From the NCBI RefSeq assembly GCF_023256255.1, contig NZ_JAGDXD010000014.1, positions 36,716 through 100,715 on the forward strand: 64,000 nt of DNA, read 5' to 3'. This DNA comes from Caldivirga sp. (GTDB lineage: Archaea; Thermoproteota; Thermoprotei; Thermoproteales; Thermocladiaceae). Shown here piece after piece: positions 45,619 to 55,191 of this stretch. The first letter of the stretch is position 1. Every line of letters starts with the position of its first letter. The notes beneath the pieces are model-generated. The model was not told where the DNA came from. It ran no database searches and saw only the letters and a list, made by a program, of their open reading frames with translations. The position numbers were made by a program, and so were the translations under genes.

Positions 45619-46017
45619 TTACCTAGTCCTCATTATTTTCCTATACCCTGCCACATCCCAAACCTCAACCTGAACACCCGGCTCAAGCTTCCCCTTGGCC
45701 TCATCCTCAATGTAACTACTCGGTATTTCAAAGGTTTGATAATTCCTAAGATCCATTAACTGAACACTATCACCAGTAATGGATATGACCTGCGCAGTGA
45801 ACTTCTCAATTACAGGAACCTCCACGGCAGCATCAGTTGGGACAACTATGGTTCTCTTAACACCATCAATAACGCCAATACCTACTATTCTAGCCTTAGC
45901 GCTACCATGCTTCCCTGTCTTACTCTTCTCAACCTCAACAACCCTGCAAGGCATGTTATCTATCATAATGTATGAACCCTCCTTAATGTCTCCTGCAGAA
46001 GCAGTTCTAGTAGACAC
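45619..46017 (-). CDS. Translation initiation factor aIF5A
   Basis: This 132-residue protein helps the ribosome through difficult peptide bonds. The N-terminal SH3-like domain contains the hypusine loop [10 protein letters not shown], with Lys36 as the residue modified to hypusine or deoxyhypusine. The OB-fold C-terminal domain ends [16 protein letters not shown]. It is a stand-alone gene, with a TATA-like TATTTAAATA about 28 bp before the ATG. Confidence 0.97.
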   Translation of the reverse strand: MSTRTASAGDIKEGSYIMIDNMPCRVVEVEKSKTGKHGSAKARIVGIGVIDGVKRTIVVPTDAAVEVPVIEKFTAQVISITGDSVQLMDLRNYQTFEIPSSYIEDEAKGKLEPGVQVEVWDVAGYRKIMRTR

Positions 46018-46286
46018 TTGGCTTCACCAACATACCCCCTTTTCCAAGTATTTAAATAGTTAGCTTTAATGAACCATTATTACGCTAGTTAAAAACCATA
46101 ACCTAGTACCTTAGAGTTAGGCGGCTTGAATTTTAATTAAAAGAAAGCGTAAATTACCATGAGGACAAATGCATAATGGGGAATAGTGCTAAGAAGTGGC
46201 TTTTACTGTAACTGCCTTAAGGGAATTAGGGTTGGCGTTATGCTTACGACTAAAATCCTTATTAAGCTTAGGTTGGTTAGTTTGCG

Positions 46287-47408
46287 ATGGATGTTGAGGA
46301 CAGGGTTAACTTAGCCTTAAAGTACCCAACTGAGGAGTTACTAACAGTGGAGGAATTACGAAATTACTTTGAGACTGGGGAAACCCTTAGGCATTACATA
46401 GGCTTTGAGATATCCGGTTACATTCACATAGGCACTGGGGTAGTAAGCATGTATAAGTTAGTTGATTTGCAGAAGGCTGGAGTCAAGGTATCCATACTAC
46501 TGGCTGATTTACACTCCTGGCTGAATCATAAACTAGGCGGTGACCTAGAGGTGATAAGGAAGGTGGCTGTAACCTACTTTAAGGAGACTTTAAGGAAATC
46601 CATAGGTATACTTGGTGGTGACCCAGACTCTGTGGACTTCATACTGGCCTCTAACCTTGTTGAGGAGAGGCGAGAATACTGGGTTCAGGTCCTTGACTTA
46701 GCTAGGCAAGTATCGTTATCTGACGTTAGGCATAGCTTAACCATAATGGGCAGAACATTCACCAATACTGCCAAGATGTCTTGGTTAATATACCCGTTAA
46801 TGCAGGTTATTGACGTGTATGCCTTGGGAACGCACATTGCGCATGGTGGTGTTGATCAAAGGAAGGTCTATGTTTTAGCTAGGGATGTTTACGACAAGAT
46901 CAGGCTAATGCCATTAACCCTTGGGGGAAGGGCTGTGAAGCCGATAATTCTACTACACCACCTCTTACCATCATTAACCATGACTGGTAAGGAAAGTAGA
47001 CTTGACTTATCTGAGACTAAAATGAGTAAGTCAAGGCCTGAAACCGCAATATTCCTGCATGATTCGCCTGATGATGTTGCAAAGAAGATTAGGAACGCCT
47101 ATTGTCCACCTAAGGTAACCGAAAATAACCCAGTAATTGAGCTAGCTAAGTTATTCTCATTTAGGGAATCCAGGAGGAATCCCTTTATTGTCAAGAGGCC
47201 TAGTGAGCATGGTGGTATGGTGGAGTATTGGACATTCGATGAGTTAACTAGGGATTACTCTGAGGGGAAAATTCACCCACTGGATCTTAAGAATGCCGTA
47301 ATTGAGGAGGCTGTTAAATTCATGGAGCCTTACTGGAAATGGTTCAGTAATGGTGATGGAGCCAGGTTATTAAATGAAATGAGCAGTATGGTTAAAATAA
47401 CGCGTTGA
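46287..47408 (+). CDS. tyrS: Tyrosyl-tRNA synthetase
   Basis: This 373-residue class I synthetase is of archaeal/eukaryotic type. The HIGH-like sequence is HIGTG (near residue 48) and the KMSKS loop is present as TKMSKSRPE near 245. The tyrosine-binding SWLIYPLMQVIDVYAL (residues about 167-182) is typical. The last 100 residues form the short anticodon domain. The gene converges with the flavoprotein gene; their ends overlap by 17 bp. Confidence 0.95.
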   Translation: MDVEDRVNLALKYPTEELLTVEELRNYFETGETLRHYIGFEISGYIHIGTGVVSMYKLVDLQKAGVKVSILLADLHSWLNHKLGGDLEVIRKVAVTYFKETLRKSIGILGGDPDSVDFILASNLVEERREYWVQVLDLARQVSLSDVRHSLTIMGRTFTNTAKMSWLIYPLMQVIDVYALGTHIAHGGVDQRKVYVLARDVYDKIRLMPLTLGGRAVKPIILLHHLLPSLTMTGKESRLDLSETKMSKSRPETAIFLHDSPDDVAKKIRNAYCPPKVTENNPVIELAKLFSFRESRRNPFIVKRPSEHGGMVEYWTFDELTRDYSEGKIHPLDLKNAVIEEAVKFMEPYWKWFSNGDGARLLNEMSSMVKITR

Positions 47409-48549
47409 CTACATTACGTAGATTAACATTACCCATATTAATTAATGGCGTGTACTTAATAACCTTTAATCCGATTTTCGGATTAGTTATGAGGAGCCTA
47501 ATTAACGCATCAATGTGATTGTCGTAGTCAGGTACCTTAACCTCCACGTGGCTTTCACTAATCTCCCTTAATGCTCTTTCAATCAACTCAACATTATTGT
47601 AGAGTATGCTGGATAATGTTGAGTACACCTTAGCTAGTTTACCCAATGTACCACTAAGCATACTACTGTAACGTTCAGCAGCACCATAACCGGATTCATG
47701 AATAATCCTAGCTAAGATTAGGGAAGTCAACATACCTGTTACAATCCCCCCACCGGTTAGCGCCTTAGTCACACCGGTTGAATCCCCCACTGTTGCTATT
47801 CGCCCATAACCGTAGTTAACATTAGATGAACCTAACACAATCTTCCCTCCGAAAACCCTCCTGGGTGTTACGTTAAACTGATTAATTACCTTCCTAAACC
47901 TTAAACCAACGATACTAGTATCGTCAACAACACCTACTCTGAATTCCCCATTACCCTTTGGGACTATCCATGTGAAGAACCTGCTACTATACTTACCATT
48001 AAAGAACACAATAATGTGATGGTCATCATTAACCATATTCCTTAAGTAGGGTGAGTAACCATCAACCTGTATCCCACTAACCGTGATTAGCCTAGTGCCA
48101 AGTAACCGTCTACTCAATACGTTTCTAGCCCCCTCACCAATAACCACTAGGTCGAATGAATCCTCAAATCCACCATTACCCTTAACCACGCCTCTACTGC
48201 TAACATCAATTACCCTTACCCCCATGTGCTCCATCCTTAATGATGCCTCACCATGCAAATACTCCTCAAGCCCCGGCCTATTCAGCATGGTAACCCTACT
48301 GTTAGTGAACCTTAGTAAAACCCCGGTTGAATGCAAGTCAGTGGTTACTGTTAACTTATCGTAGTAATTATCAAACACCCTTCTACTTATCCCCAGCGTA
48401 ATGGCCATTTTCTCACTGACCAACCCAGTGCAGTGAAGCGGTAGTCCAAGCTTACTATCCTCCTCAATCAAGTGAACATCCGCCTCACTCCTAAGTAGCC
48501 AAGCTAGGAAAAGGTTACTTGGACCAGCGCCAATTAAACCAATCTTCAC
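47392..48549 (-). CDS. Geranylgeranyl reductase family FAD-dependent oxidoreductase
   Basis: About 385 residues. The N-terminal FAD-binding KIGLIGAGPSNLFLAWLL, then HCTGLVS near residue 45 and the C-terminal VGDSTGVTKALTGGGIVTGML are signatures of the geranylgeranyl reductase group, which saturates archaeal lipid chains. I prefer a GTG start at 48549. A T/A-rich box (ACCTTTAAATG) lies about 27 bp before it and includes the ATG at 48573 that would otherwise be used. Its exact substrate is uncertain because the family has several paralogues per genome. Confidence 0.87.
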   Translation of the reverse strand: MKIGLIGAGPSNLFLAWLLRSEADVHLIEEDSKLGLPLHCTGLVSEKMAITLGISRRVFDNYYDKLTVTTDLHSTGVLLRFTNSRVTMLNRPGLEEYLHGEASLRMEHMGVRVIDVSSRGVVKGNGGFEDSFDLVVIGEGARNVLSRRLLGTRLITVSGIQVDGYSPYLRNMVNDDHHIIVFFNGKYSSRFFTWIVPKGNGEFRVGVVDDTSIVGLRFRKVINQFNVTPRRVFGGKIVLGSSNVNYGYGRIATVGDSTGVTKALTGGGIVTGMLTSLILARIIHESGYGAAERYSSMLSGTLGKLAKVYSTLSSILYNNVELIERALREISESHVEVKVPDYDNHIDALIRLLITNPKIGLKVIKYTPLINMGNVNLRNVVNALF

Positions 48550-48672
48550 GGTACACCCATGCGTTACACTCATTTAAAGGTTACATACACCCTCAGGAAA
48601 CTTCACTGGGTTAGGATTATGAAGTAGAGACTCAAAGTTAAGCATCATGGAATTAAAAATAACTTTAAGTAC

Positions 48673-48682
48673 GGTTTATAAA
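48673..48682 (+). promoter_or_regulatory. TATA-like box of the HD phosphohydrolase gene
   Basis: GGTTTATAAAT is centred about 28 bp before the GTG at 48706 but only about 13 bp before the in-frame TTG at 48691. This favours the GTG as the start of a leaderless message. Confidence 0.5.
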
Positions 48683-48705
48683 TTTGAATATTGAGCATTA
48701 AACCA

Positions 48706-50244
48706 GTGTCCTGGAAGGAGCTTAGGGATCCAATACATGGCTGGATTAGGCTAAGCACTGATGAGGCTAGGTTACTTGATGATGATGTGTTTGTGCAGAG
48801 GCTTAGGAGAGTGACTCAAGATGGTATGGCTCATTATGTTTACCCATCAGCCAGGGGAAGTAGGTTTGAGCATAGTTTAGGCACAATGCACTTGGCTACA
48901 TTAATAGCGGAAAGAGTACTGAATGAGACTGATGGGCACAACATTAGGTCCTTAATGGATGCTATTGGGCTTCATGATGAAGGAACCAATGCGATAAAGC
49001 AGTACGTTAGGTTAAGTGGGCTGCATCACGATATTGGCCACCCACCATTATCGCATGTCCTTGATGGCTATGTAGCACCATTAGTTAAACCTGAGCAGCC
49101 GCTTTACACTGCGGGATTAGGAAAGGAGCATGAGGTGGCTGGCTTAGTGATAATGGGTTCAAGTAGGTTCAGAAGCATAATCAGTGGCCTGGGTATTGAT
49201 GCAAGCGTGCTCAGGTTAATAACATTCTATAAGTTGATTAAGCGTGCAAGGCTAGCTACTCAATATGGCCTAGTTAAACTAGAGGTAAGTATCCCTGAAG
49301 TTAAGCTACTGGGTAATATGGGGGATGAGGAGGTGATGCTTCTAGAATCTCTGGCATCAATAATCTCAGGAGGTATTGATGCTGATAGGCTTGATTACAC
49401 GCTCAGGGATCTTTACTTCACTGGTGTTGGATCTGGAAGTGGGGCTATTGATATTGCTAGACTTGTTAATTACCTGCATTTGGGTAAAGGCATGTTAATA
49501 TTCGATGATAAGGCTAAGGCATTCCTGGAGGGTTACGCAATAGCCAGGTATAATCTTTATAAGTGGGTTTACATGCATCATAAGGTTCTTCAATATGATG
49601 AAATGTTCAGGGAAGCCTTCAGAAACGTAATAATGCTTGAGCAGGCTAAGGACTTTAAGAACGCTGCGCTTAGCTTCCTTAATGGGAACCCCAGCGAATA
49701 CGACTTGGATACATACACTGATGAATACTTAGGTGCAATATTGAGTGAAACTTACCATAAAGGATTACTCAGTGGTTACGTTAGGGATTACGTGAACTCC
49801 ATATTGCATAGAAAAACCAGCATGAGGGCCTTATGGAAGAGGGATGAAGATTACATTATGGCTTTTGGACTAGGCAATGCAGTAATGCTTAATAAGTATA
49901 TTGATGAGCACTTAGAGTTAAATGGATTAAACTGGGTTAATGAGTTTAAGACCCAGGTAGCCAGTGAAATGAGAAGAGCCCTTAACTGTAACTGCAGGGT
50001 ACTGGTTTCCACGGCATCCTTTAGTAATGACATAAACACCTTTGTTAAGAACAATGATGGATCATTAATAACCATTACTGAGGCATCTCCCTTAATAAAG
50101 GCCATTGATAATGCATGGGAGCAGACCCCACATGTATTCCTATTCATGGATCCAAGTGAACTAAGCAGTAACAGTGTAGAGTTAAGTAAGGCAAGGAGTA
50201 CTGCCGTAAGGATTTTAATGAATATGGTGACTACTGGCTCCTAA
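48706..50244 (+). CDS. HD-domain metal-dependent phosphohydrolase
   Basis: About 512 residues. The N-terminal SWKELRDPIHGWIRLS and the sequence RFEHSLGTMHLA precede the H-D motif LHHDIGHPPLSHVLDG near residue 106-121; GGIDADRLDYTLRDLYFTGV near 230 supplies the last metal ligand. This set is typical of SAMHD1/YpgQ-like or dGTPase-like HD proteins, which hydrolyse nucleotides. The C-terminal 200 residues are unassigned. Substrate is not known. It could act in nucleotide pool control or phage defence, but nothing nearby points to defence. Confidence 0.9.
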   Translation: MSWKELRDPIHGWIRLSTDEARLLDDDVFVQRLRRVTQDGMAHYVYPSARGSRFEHSLGTMHLATLIAERVLNETDGHNIRSLMDAIGLHDEGTNAIKQYVRLSGLHHDIGHPPLSHVLDGYVAPLVKPEQPLYTAGLGKEHEVAGLVIMGSSRFRSIISGLGIDASVLRLITFYKLIKRARLATQYGLVKLEVSIPEVKLLGNMGDEEVMLLESLASIISGGIDADRLDYTLRDLYFTGVGSGSGAIDIARLVNYLHLGKGMLIFDDKAKAFLEGYAIARYNLYKWVYMHHKVLQYDEMFREAFRNVIMLEQAKDFKNAALSFLNGNPSEYDLDTYTDEYLGAILSETYHKGLLSGYVRDYVNSILHRKTSMRALWKRDEDYIMAFGLGNAVMLNKYIDEHLELNGLNWVNEFKTQVASEMRRALNCNCRVLVSTASFSNDINTFVKNNDGSLITITEASPLIKAIDNAWEQTPHVFLFMDPSELSSNSVELSKARSTAVRILMNMVTTGS

Positions 50245-50298
50245 GATAATTACTATCTAGACGAGTTATTTGAATAATGGTTAAAAACACAGCCTACA

Positions 50299-50892
50299 AT
50301 GGCTCAAGTGATCACTGAGAGTTACATAAACGTGGGTAACTTCAGGGTAAGGTACTTGGAGAGCGGGGATGGTGAAACAACACTCATAATAGTACCCCCA
50401 CCTAACACGTCAGCTAATAGGTTCATGAACACTATTAGGGAGACGACCGCCGCTGGATTCAAGGTGATCCATGTTGACCTCTCCTCAGCACCAGCAAACA
50501 TGAGTAAGGTAAACAAGGTTGCGGCATTATCGTTAATTGCAAGCACTATTAATAGCAAGAGAACCATATTAGCTGGGATTGGGCAAGGTGGTGGAATTGC
50601 CCTTGATTACGTTATTCAAAGTAGGCATAATGCGCTTTCCGGTATAGTACTTATTTCAACACCTAGGGTGATTAACTACATTGATAAGTTACCTAAACTC
50701 AACATGCCTATGTTACTGATTTACAGTATTAATGATCCTAATGCACCTGTTGAGGAAGCTAATGCGGTTAAGTCGGTTATTAAGAACGCTAGGTTAACGT
50801 TAATTAATGGTGATTGGTTAAGTGAAATAAATAAGGTTACTCAACTAATGGTCTCCTGGGCGCTTGAAATAACTAAGCCTAAAACTACTTAA
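50299..50892 (+). CDS. Alpha/beta-hydrolase fold protein lacking the catalytic serine
   Basis: This 197-residue protein has the alpha/beta-hydrolase layout, with RVRYLESGDGETTLIIVPP at the start and a nucleophile-elbow position reading GIGQGGG instead of G-x-S-x-G. The serine is replaced by glycine. A conserved-looking Asp sits in INDPNAP, but the usual catalytic His near the end is not obvious. It may bind ligand or protein rather than catalyse. A TATA-like element (GGTTAAAAAC) lies about 20 bp upstream of the ATG. It converges with a secreted-protein gene, overlapping by 8 bp. Confidence 0.75.
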   Translation: MAQVITESYINVGNFRVRYLESGDGETTLIIVPPPNTSANRFMNTIRETTAAGFKVIHVDLSSAPANMSKVNKVAALSLIASTINSKRTILAGIGQGGGIALDYVIQSRHNALSGIVLISTPRVINYIDKLPKLNMPMLLIYSINDPNAPVEEANAVKSVIKNARLTLINGDWLSEINKVTQLMVSWALEITKPKTT

Positions 50893-51388
50893 AAAGGCTT
50901 CTGATGGCGAAGTAGGATACTGAAGCTACTGCAATACCCACTAGTAAGGCTAATATTAAGCCGTAATTCATTAACGAGTCCTCATTAATGAGTGAACAGT
51001 AAGCTGTAATAGAACCCCCTCCTGACGTTAACTTAATTGAATTACCCCTGATTACTGCTGGGTTAAGGGTAAGGCACATTAGCGTGTGCTTACCTATGCT
51101 TGAGTTAAAGGCAACGTAGTCGCTACTGTTAGATGACGCATGAACATATATTAGTGAGGACATGCCTGGCAGCGAGTACTTAAATACTATGTAGTGGAAG
51201 ATGCAGACAGTATGGTTAGTAACACCCATGACCCCCCATGCACGTATATCTACTGATTGGGCATTAGTGGTTATGTTAACGTATCCTAGAGTCGTATTTA
51301 AGGTTAATGAACACTGCTGGGCATGGGCCATAACTGCTAATCCAAGTACCATCAACAGTATTAGCGGGATGACTGTAATTAGTCTCAT
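50885..51388 (-). CDS. Secreted, C-terminally anchored protein, unknown
   Basis: This 167-residue protein has an N-terminal signal peptide (about residues 1-24, ending AHAQQ), a Ser/Thr/Asn-rich external domain with four cysteines (near residues 26, 62, 104 and 131) and a C-terminal membrane helix with FAIRSLFK. No domain is recognised. Its ATG overlaps the stop of the zinc-ribbon gene by 4 bp, an unusual coupling of a cytoplasmic and a surface protein. Confidence 0.72.
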   Translation of the reverse strand: MRLITVIPLILLMVLGLAVMAHAQQCSLTLNTTLGYVNITTNAQSVDIRAWGVMGVTNHTVCIFHYIVFKYSLPGMSSLIYVHASSNSSDYVAFNSSIGKHTLMCLTLNPAVIRGNSIKLTSGGGSITAYCSLINEDSLMNYGLILALLVGIAVASVSYFAIRSLFK

Positions 51389-51570
51389 GGCTTAGGGATC
51401 TCCACACTTGGGTCTATTAAATTTTCCTGCTTAAGCCTATTGAGAAACTTATACATGTGCAGCCTAATGACCTTTGAACCGCATTTACTGCAGTATAGCT
51501 TACCCTCAATTATTAACCCAACATCCCTACTACCACAGACTGCGCAAGCCCACTTACCCTCACTACTCAT
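51385..51570 (-). CDS. Small zinc-ribbon protein, 61 aa
   Basis: CAVC (residues 9-12) and CSKC (27-30) form a four-cysteine ribbon of the TFIIB or ribosomal-protein kind, followed by a basic helix KVIRLHMYKFLNRLKQEN. Its function is unknown. It is coupled to the secreted-protein gene downstream. Confidence 0.72.
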   Translation of the reverse strand: MSSEGKWACAVCGSRDVGLIIEGKLYCSKCGSKVIRLHMYKFLNRLKQENLIDPSVEIPKP

Positions 51571-51750
51571 AAATTATGTTAATGCTAATTATGAGTTTAA
51601 ATACTTTACAGATCTATTAAAGTTAATAAGGACGCATTCACTAGTACGCTTTAGAACCTAAATAATCAAGTGCCTGAAACATGAATGATCTTAGCTCCAA
51701 TGAGGACTCTTCAGCAAAACACTTAATTACCTTGATTTAACTGGGCTTTT

Positions 51751-51948
51751 ATGAGGAGGTCTTTAGACCTTGCAGTGTGGGTAATAGCATTCATAATGCT
51801 GCTGGTGGTATTTGGATTCACTTACCTGGGTTATAAGGGTGGTTACCCGCATAGGTATGCGTATGAAGCCTTTGGTGTTGATTTAATACTTTTATTTGCG
51901 CTAATATATGGTCTTTACGTAACTATAAAGCCCAGTAAAGTTAAGTGA
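51751..51948 (+). CDS. Small two-helix membrane protein, 65 aa
   Basis: Two hydrophobic helices (residues 8-29 and 42-60) are joined by a short polar turn containing GYKGGYPHRYAYEAFG. The N-terminus is MRRS and the C-terminus basic, so the topology is inside-inside. A TATA-like GATTTAACT lies about 15-20 bp upstream, which is close. It converges with the pilin-like gene (7 bp between stops). Confidence 0.55.
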   Translation: MRRSLDLAVWVIAFIMLLVVFGFTYLGYKGGYPHRYAYEAFGVDLILLFALIYGLYVTIKPSKVK

Positions 51949-51955
51949 GCATTAA

Positions 51956-52237
51956 TTAACCAGGGCTTCCTAAGGCTGGATACACTAGGTACCTTGTTCC
52001 ATTAATCATAACTATCATGCAGTGTTCACTTAGGCTAACCTCAATATTGCTTACGTTAACCTTAATTGCACCTGTATCATTAAGGCAATTAAGCGCGCTT
52101 AAACCAGTACTTAATATTTCTGATGAGGAGTAGTTATATGACTTGAAAAGACCCATTAGGATCACTGTAATTGAAACTACTATGGTGAATGTAGTCAATA
52201 GCACCAGTGCCGCGACTATACTTGAGAGACCACGCAT
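51956..52237 (-). CDS. Archaeal type IV pilin-like protein
   Basis: This 93-residue protein begins MRGLSSIVAALVLL, the class III signal typical of archaeal pilins: a charged residue and glycine before the cleavage site, then a hydrophobic helix that becomes the filament core. The mature part is polar, with several Asn and Ser and two cysteines. It diverges from the GspE-type ATPase gene, which is the likely motor for assembly, but no membrane platform (PilC/TadC) gene is next to them. Confidence 0.7.
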   Translation of the reverse strand: MRGLSSIVAALVLLTTFTIVVSITVILMGLFKSYNYSSSEILSTGLSALNCLNDTGAIKVNVSNIEVSLSEHCMIVMINGTRYLVYPALGSPG

Positions 52238-52352
52238 AATCCATAATGCGTAAACTGAGCCTTAAGGCCAGTGAATATAGGGTAATGGTTAATTCTTCAT
52301 GCCCCTACTTAAACTATACGCTAATACTAGCTAAGTTTATTTGGCACCAATA

Positions 52353-53720
52353 ATGCATGTGTCACTAGCTAAACCCACCGGCAATATACTGGCCAGTAAG
52401 GTAATGGTAAACTTAGGCATTAAGACTCTTATTGAGTATAGGGGCATTGGCGGCATCATTCAAGTTTTCCTAATTGATCAAGTCCCAGAGTACTTGGCGT
52501 TAATTGACCCATCATACTTTGAGGAGTGGATTAAGCTCGGTAAGAACCCTGCTAAGTTGACTAAGGTTTACCGTAGGGTTTTAGGTAAATTAGGGCATAA
52601 GCCTGATGATGAACACTTCAGTGGTCTTGTAAAAGCCATTATTGATAGGTGGCTTAATGCCTACGGTTCAGTGACTCCATTACTCATGGATGATGATATA
52701 ACGGACATCTACATTGATACCAATGGTGTTAGGGTTAACCATAGGGATTATGGGCTATGCTTTGTTAGGTTAAGTGAAGTTAAGGTAATTAGGCCCATTA
52801 GGCTAATCCCAATGAGGCTTACTGAATCAACATTAACAGTAAGGGATTTGGTTAATCGAGTGGCTGTTAATGCGGCTAAAAGAACCAGGACACCTATAAC
52901 AGCCTATATGCCGTTAGTATCAGTAACCGACCCTGAATACAAGGTTAGGTTCACGGTGTCTACAATGCCTGTGTCTCAAACAAGCGTGCATGTTAGGATA
53001 CTGCCGAGTAAACCCTGGACATTACCTATACTTGTTAAACTGGGTATGCTTACTGTTAATCAAGCTGCATTACTGTGGAAACTGGCTGACGAGAAAGTAC
53101 CCATACTTATTGGTGGATCCATGGGTTCAGGTAAAACTAGCCTTGCTAATGCAATAGCCATAATGCTTAAGCCTAATATGCTGAAAGTGCTGGTAATGGA
53201 TGTTGATGAAATGAACTTACCAGGTCATTTATCCGTTAAATTATTTGAAAGAAAATCCTTCGGCTTGGGTGTTAAACCTATAACTAAAGATGAGTTAATA
53301 GCCCACGCATTAAGAATGGGTGCTGACTATGTCATTGTTAATGAGGTTAGGGAACCAGAAGAGGTTAAGGCATGGTTAAACGCAGTGACTACTGGGCATG
53401 GAGGGATTACAACATTCCACGCTGATAATTATCAACAGATGGCTAGGAGACTTTCAGTTCTAGCTCCTGGCTCTGAGGAGGTGTTGAAGAACATGGTAGT
53501 AGTGATAGTGGGTTCTGAGCTCATACCGACGAGCATTGAGGGTAATTTAAAGGTTATGAGGAGGCTTAGGTACGTTAAGGACATTATAGTACCCAGTGAG
53601 GTTAATGAGGAGTACTTAGGCTTTAAGGATGACTTACACCTGAGGAGGAACGTTATAGGGAACTTAATGGATGCGTCAATTGACCAACTCCTATCAACGA
53701 TAGGTAAACTCTACTCTTAG
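52353..53720 (+). CDS. Type II/IV secretion system ATPase (GspE/PilB/TadA-like)
   Basis: About 455 residues. The N-terminal domain (about 1-130) is followed by the ATPase core: Walker A GGSMGSGKTSLANA near residue 255, an Asp box, Walker B in ADYVIVNEVREPEE near 330, and the His box TTGHGGITTFHAD near 350. These ATPases power pilus assembly, archaellum rotation or secretion. I start at the ATG at 52353; a GTG at 52359 and an upstream TTG at 52341 are alternatives. A pilin-like gene is transcribed in the opposite direction from the same intergenic region. Confidence 0.92.
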   Translation: MHVSLAKPTGNILASKVMVNLGIKTLIEYRGIGGIIQVFLIDQVPEYLALIDPSYFEEWIKLGKNPAKLTKVYRRVLGKLGHKPDDEHFSGLVKAIIDRWLNAYGSVTPLLMDDDITDIYIDTNGVRVNHRDYGLCFVRLSEVKVIRPIRLIPMRLTESTLTVRDLVNRVAVNAAKRTRTPITAYMPLVSVTDPEYKVRFTVSTMPVSQTSVHVRILPSKPWTLPILVKLGMLTVNQAALLWKLADEKVPILIGGSMGSGKTSLANAIAIMLKPNMLKVLVMDVDEMNLPGHLSVKLFERKSFGLGVKPITKDELIAHALRMGADYVIVNEVREPEEVKAWLNAVTTGHGGITTFHADNYQQMARRLSVLAPGSEEVLKNMVVVIVGSELIPTSIEGNLKVMRRLRYVKDIIVPSEVNEEYLGFKDDLHLRRNVIGNLMDASIDQLLSTIGKLYS

Positions 53721-53770
53721 GTATTCCCACTAAGGATAAGCGTTATTAAGGTATACTTGAAGTAGTTAAC

Positions 53771-55174
53771 GTGAGTTGGAGCCTACTCACTGCCCTTAGG
53801 GAGAGGCCTGAGGAGGTTAAGAGGATGCTTAAGTGGAGAGGGTATGATGAATCAATGGTTGATCAATTCAATTCCCTTGATAACAAGTGGAAGAGCATTA
53901 AAGCTAAGACTGATGAACTTAGGCATAAGAGAAATAGCTTAAGCAGTCAAATATCTAAGGCTCCTCCGGAGGCAAGGGGCCTAATGATAGAGGAGGCTAA
54001 TAGGGTTCTTAAGGAGCTTGAGGGCCTTAACGCTGAACTTAAGAACATTGAGGATGAAAGGGATAAGCTACTTAGGAGATTCCCAAATTTACTTCATGAG
54101 TCAGTCTACTTAACGTGTCCAAATGAATCAGCCGAATCAATAACCCTGAAGTACTTTGGGGAGCCAAAGGCCTGGAGGGGATACTTAGGTGAATTAAGCG
54201 GCTTCAGCGGCCTTGAATTTAAGATTATTGACTGGCAACCTGTTGGGCATGCAGATATGCTTGAGCGTGTTCTCGGCCTTGGTGACACAACTAAGGCTGG
54301 TGAGGTGGCTGGGAGTAGGTTCTTTTACCTCTTCGATGATGTTGCTTGGCTTAACCTAGCCCTATCCCTATATGCGGTGGATTTCCTAACACAAAGAGGA
54401 TTTAGGTTAGTTATGCCGCCTCACATGCTTAATTACGATGTTATAAGCTCAGTAATAGACTTCGAGGCCTTTAAGGATGCAATATATAGTGTGGATAATG
54501 AGCAACTTTACCTAATAGGTACGGCTGAGCATCCATTAGCCGCACTATACCGTGGTAGTGAACTACTTGAGAAGGACTTACCAATACTCCTAGCTGGCTT
54601 CTCACCATCGTACAGGAAGGAGGCTGGGGCGGGTAATAGGGACTTGAAGGGCATATTCAGGGTTCATCAATTCTACAAGGTTGAGCAATTTGTCTTCACA
54701 TTACCTGAGGAGAGCTGGAATTGGCATGAGAAGCTTCTGAATAACCTAGTGGACATATGGAGTAGCCTCGAATTACCCTTCAGGATTGTCTTAGTGTGCC
54801 CAAGGGAAATGTCTAGGACAGCCGCTAAGCAGTATGACTTAGAGGCTTGGATGCCTGCTCAAGGCATGTTTAGGGAAATGGCATCATGCAGTAATGTAAC
54901 TGACTGGCAGTCATATAGGCTTGGGATTAGGGTAATTAGGAAGGGTATGAGGAGGGAGTATGTTCATACCCTAAACAGTACAGCCATAGCCGTGGAGAGA
55001 ACCATAACCGCAATACTTGAGAATAACCAGGAGGAGGATGGTACAGTAAGAATACCTAAGGTACTCAACAAGTACCTAGAAGCCTTCCCCAAGGCTCCAA
55101 GAGACTACATACACCCTAAGGCTAAGATAGTGAGAGATAGTAGCGGTAAAATAGTGGATATTGTTAAAACTTAG
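53771..55174 (+). CDS. serS: Seryl-tRNA synthetase
   Basis: This 467-residue class II synthetase has an N-terminal coiled-coil arm (about residues 35-105) that grips the long variable arm of tRNA-Ser. The catalytic domain then shows motif 2 in SPSYRKEAGAGNRDLKGIFRVHQF near 280 and motif 3 LNSTAIAVERTITAILEN near 415. The start codon is GTG. It is the standard bacterial-like type, not the methanogenic type. It stands alone. Confidence 0.97.
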   Translation: MSWSLLTALRERPEEVKRMLKWRGYDESMVDQFNSLDNKWKSIKAKTDELRHKRNSLSSQISKAPPEARGLMIEEANRVLKELEGLNAELKNIEDERDKLLRRFPNLLHESVYLTCPNESAESITLKYFGEPKAWRGYLGELSGFSGLEFKIIDWQPVGHADMLERVLGLGDTTKAGEVAGSRFFYLFDDVAWLNLALSLYAVDFLTQRGFRLVMPPHMLNYDVISSVIDFEAFKDAIYSVDNEQLYLIGTAEHPLAALYRGSELLEKDLPILLAGFSPSYRKEAGAGNRDLKGIFRVHQFYKVEQFVFTLPEESWNWHEKLLNNLVDIWSSLELPFRIVLVCPREMSRTAAKQYDLEAWMPAQGMFREMASCSNVTDWQSYRLGIRVIRKGMRREYVHTLNSTAIAVERTITAILENNQEEDGTVRIPKVLNKYLEAFPKAPRDYIHPKAKIVRDSSGKIVDIVKT

Positions 55175-55191
55175 CCTATAAGCAAATTAAG

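Noticed and set aside
48691..48705. TTG start for the HD phosphohydrolase gene
   Set aside because: It lies only about 13 bp from the TATA-like box, so a leaderless transcript would begin after it; the GTG at 48706 fits better.
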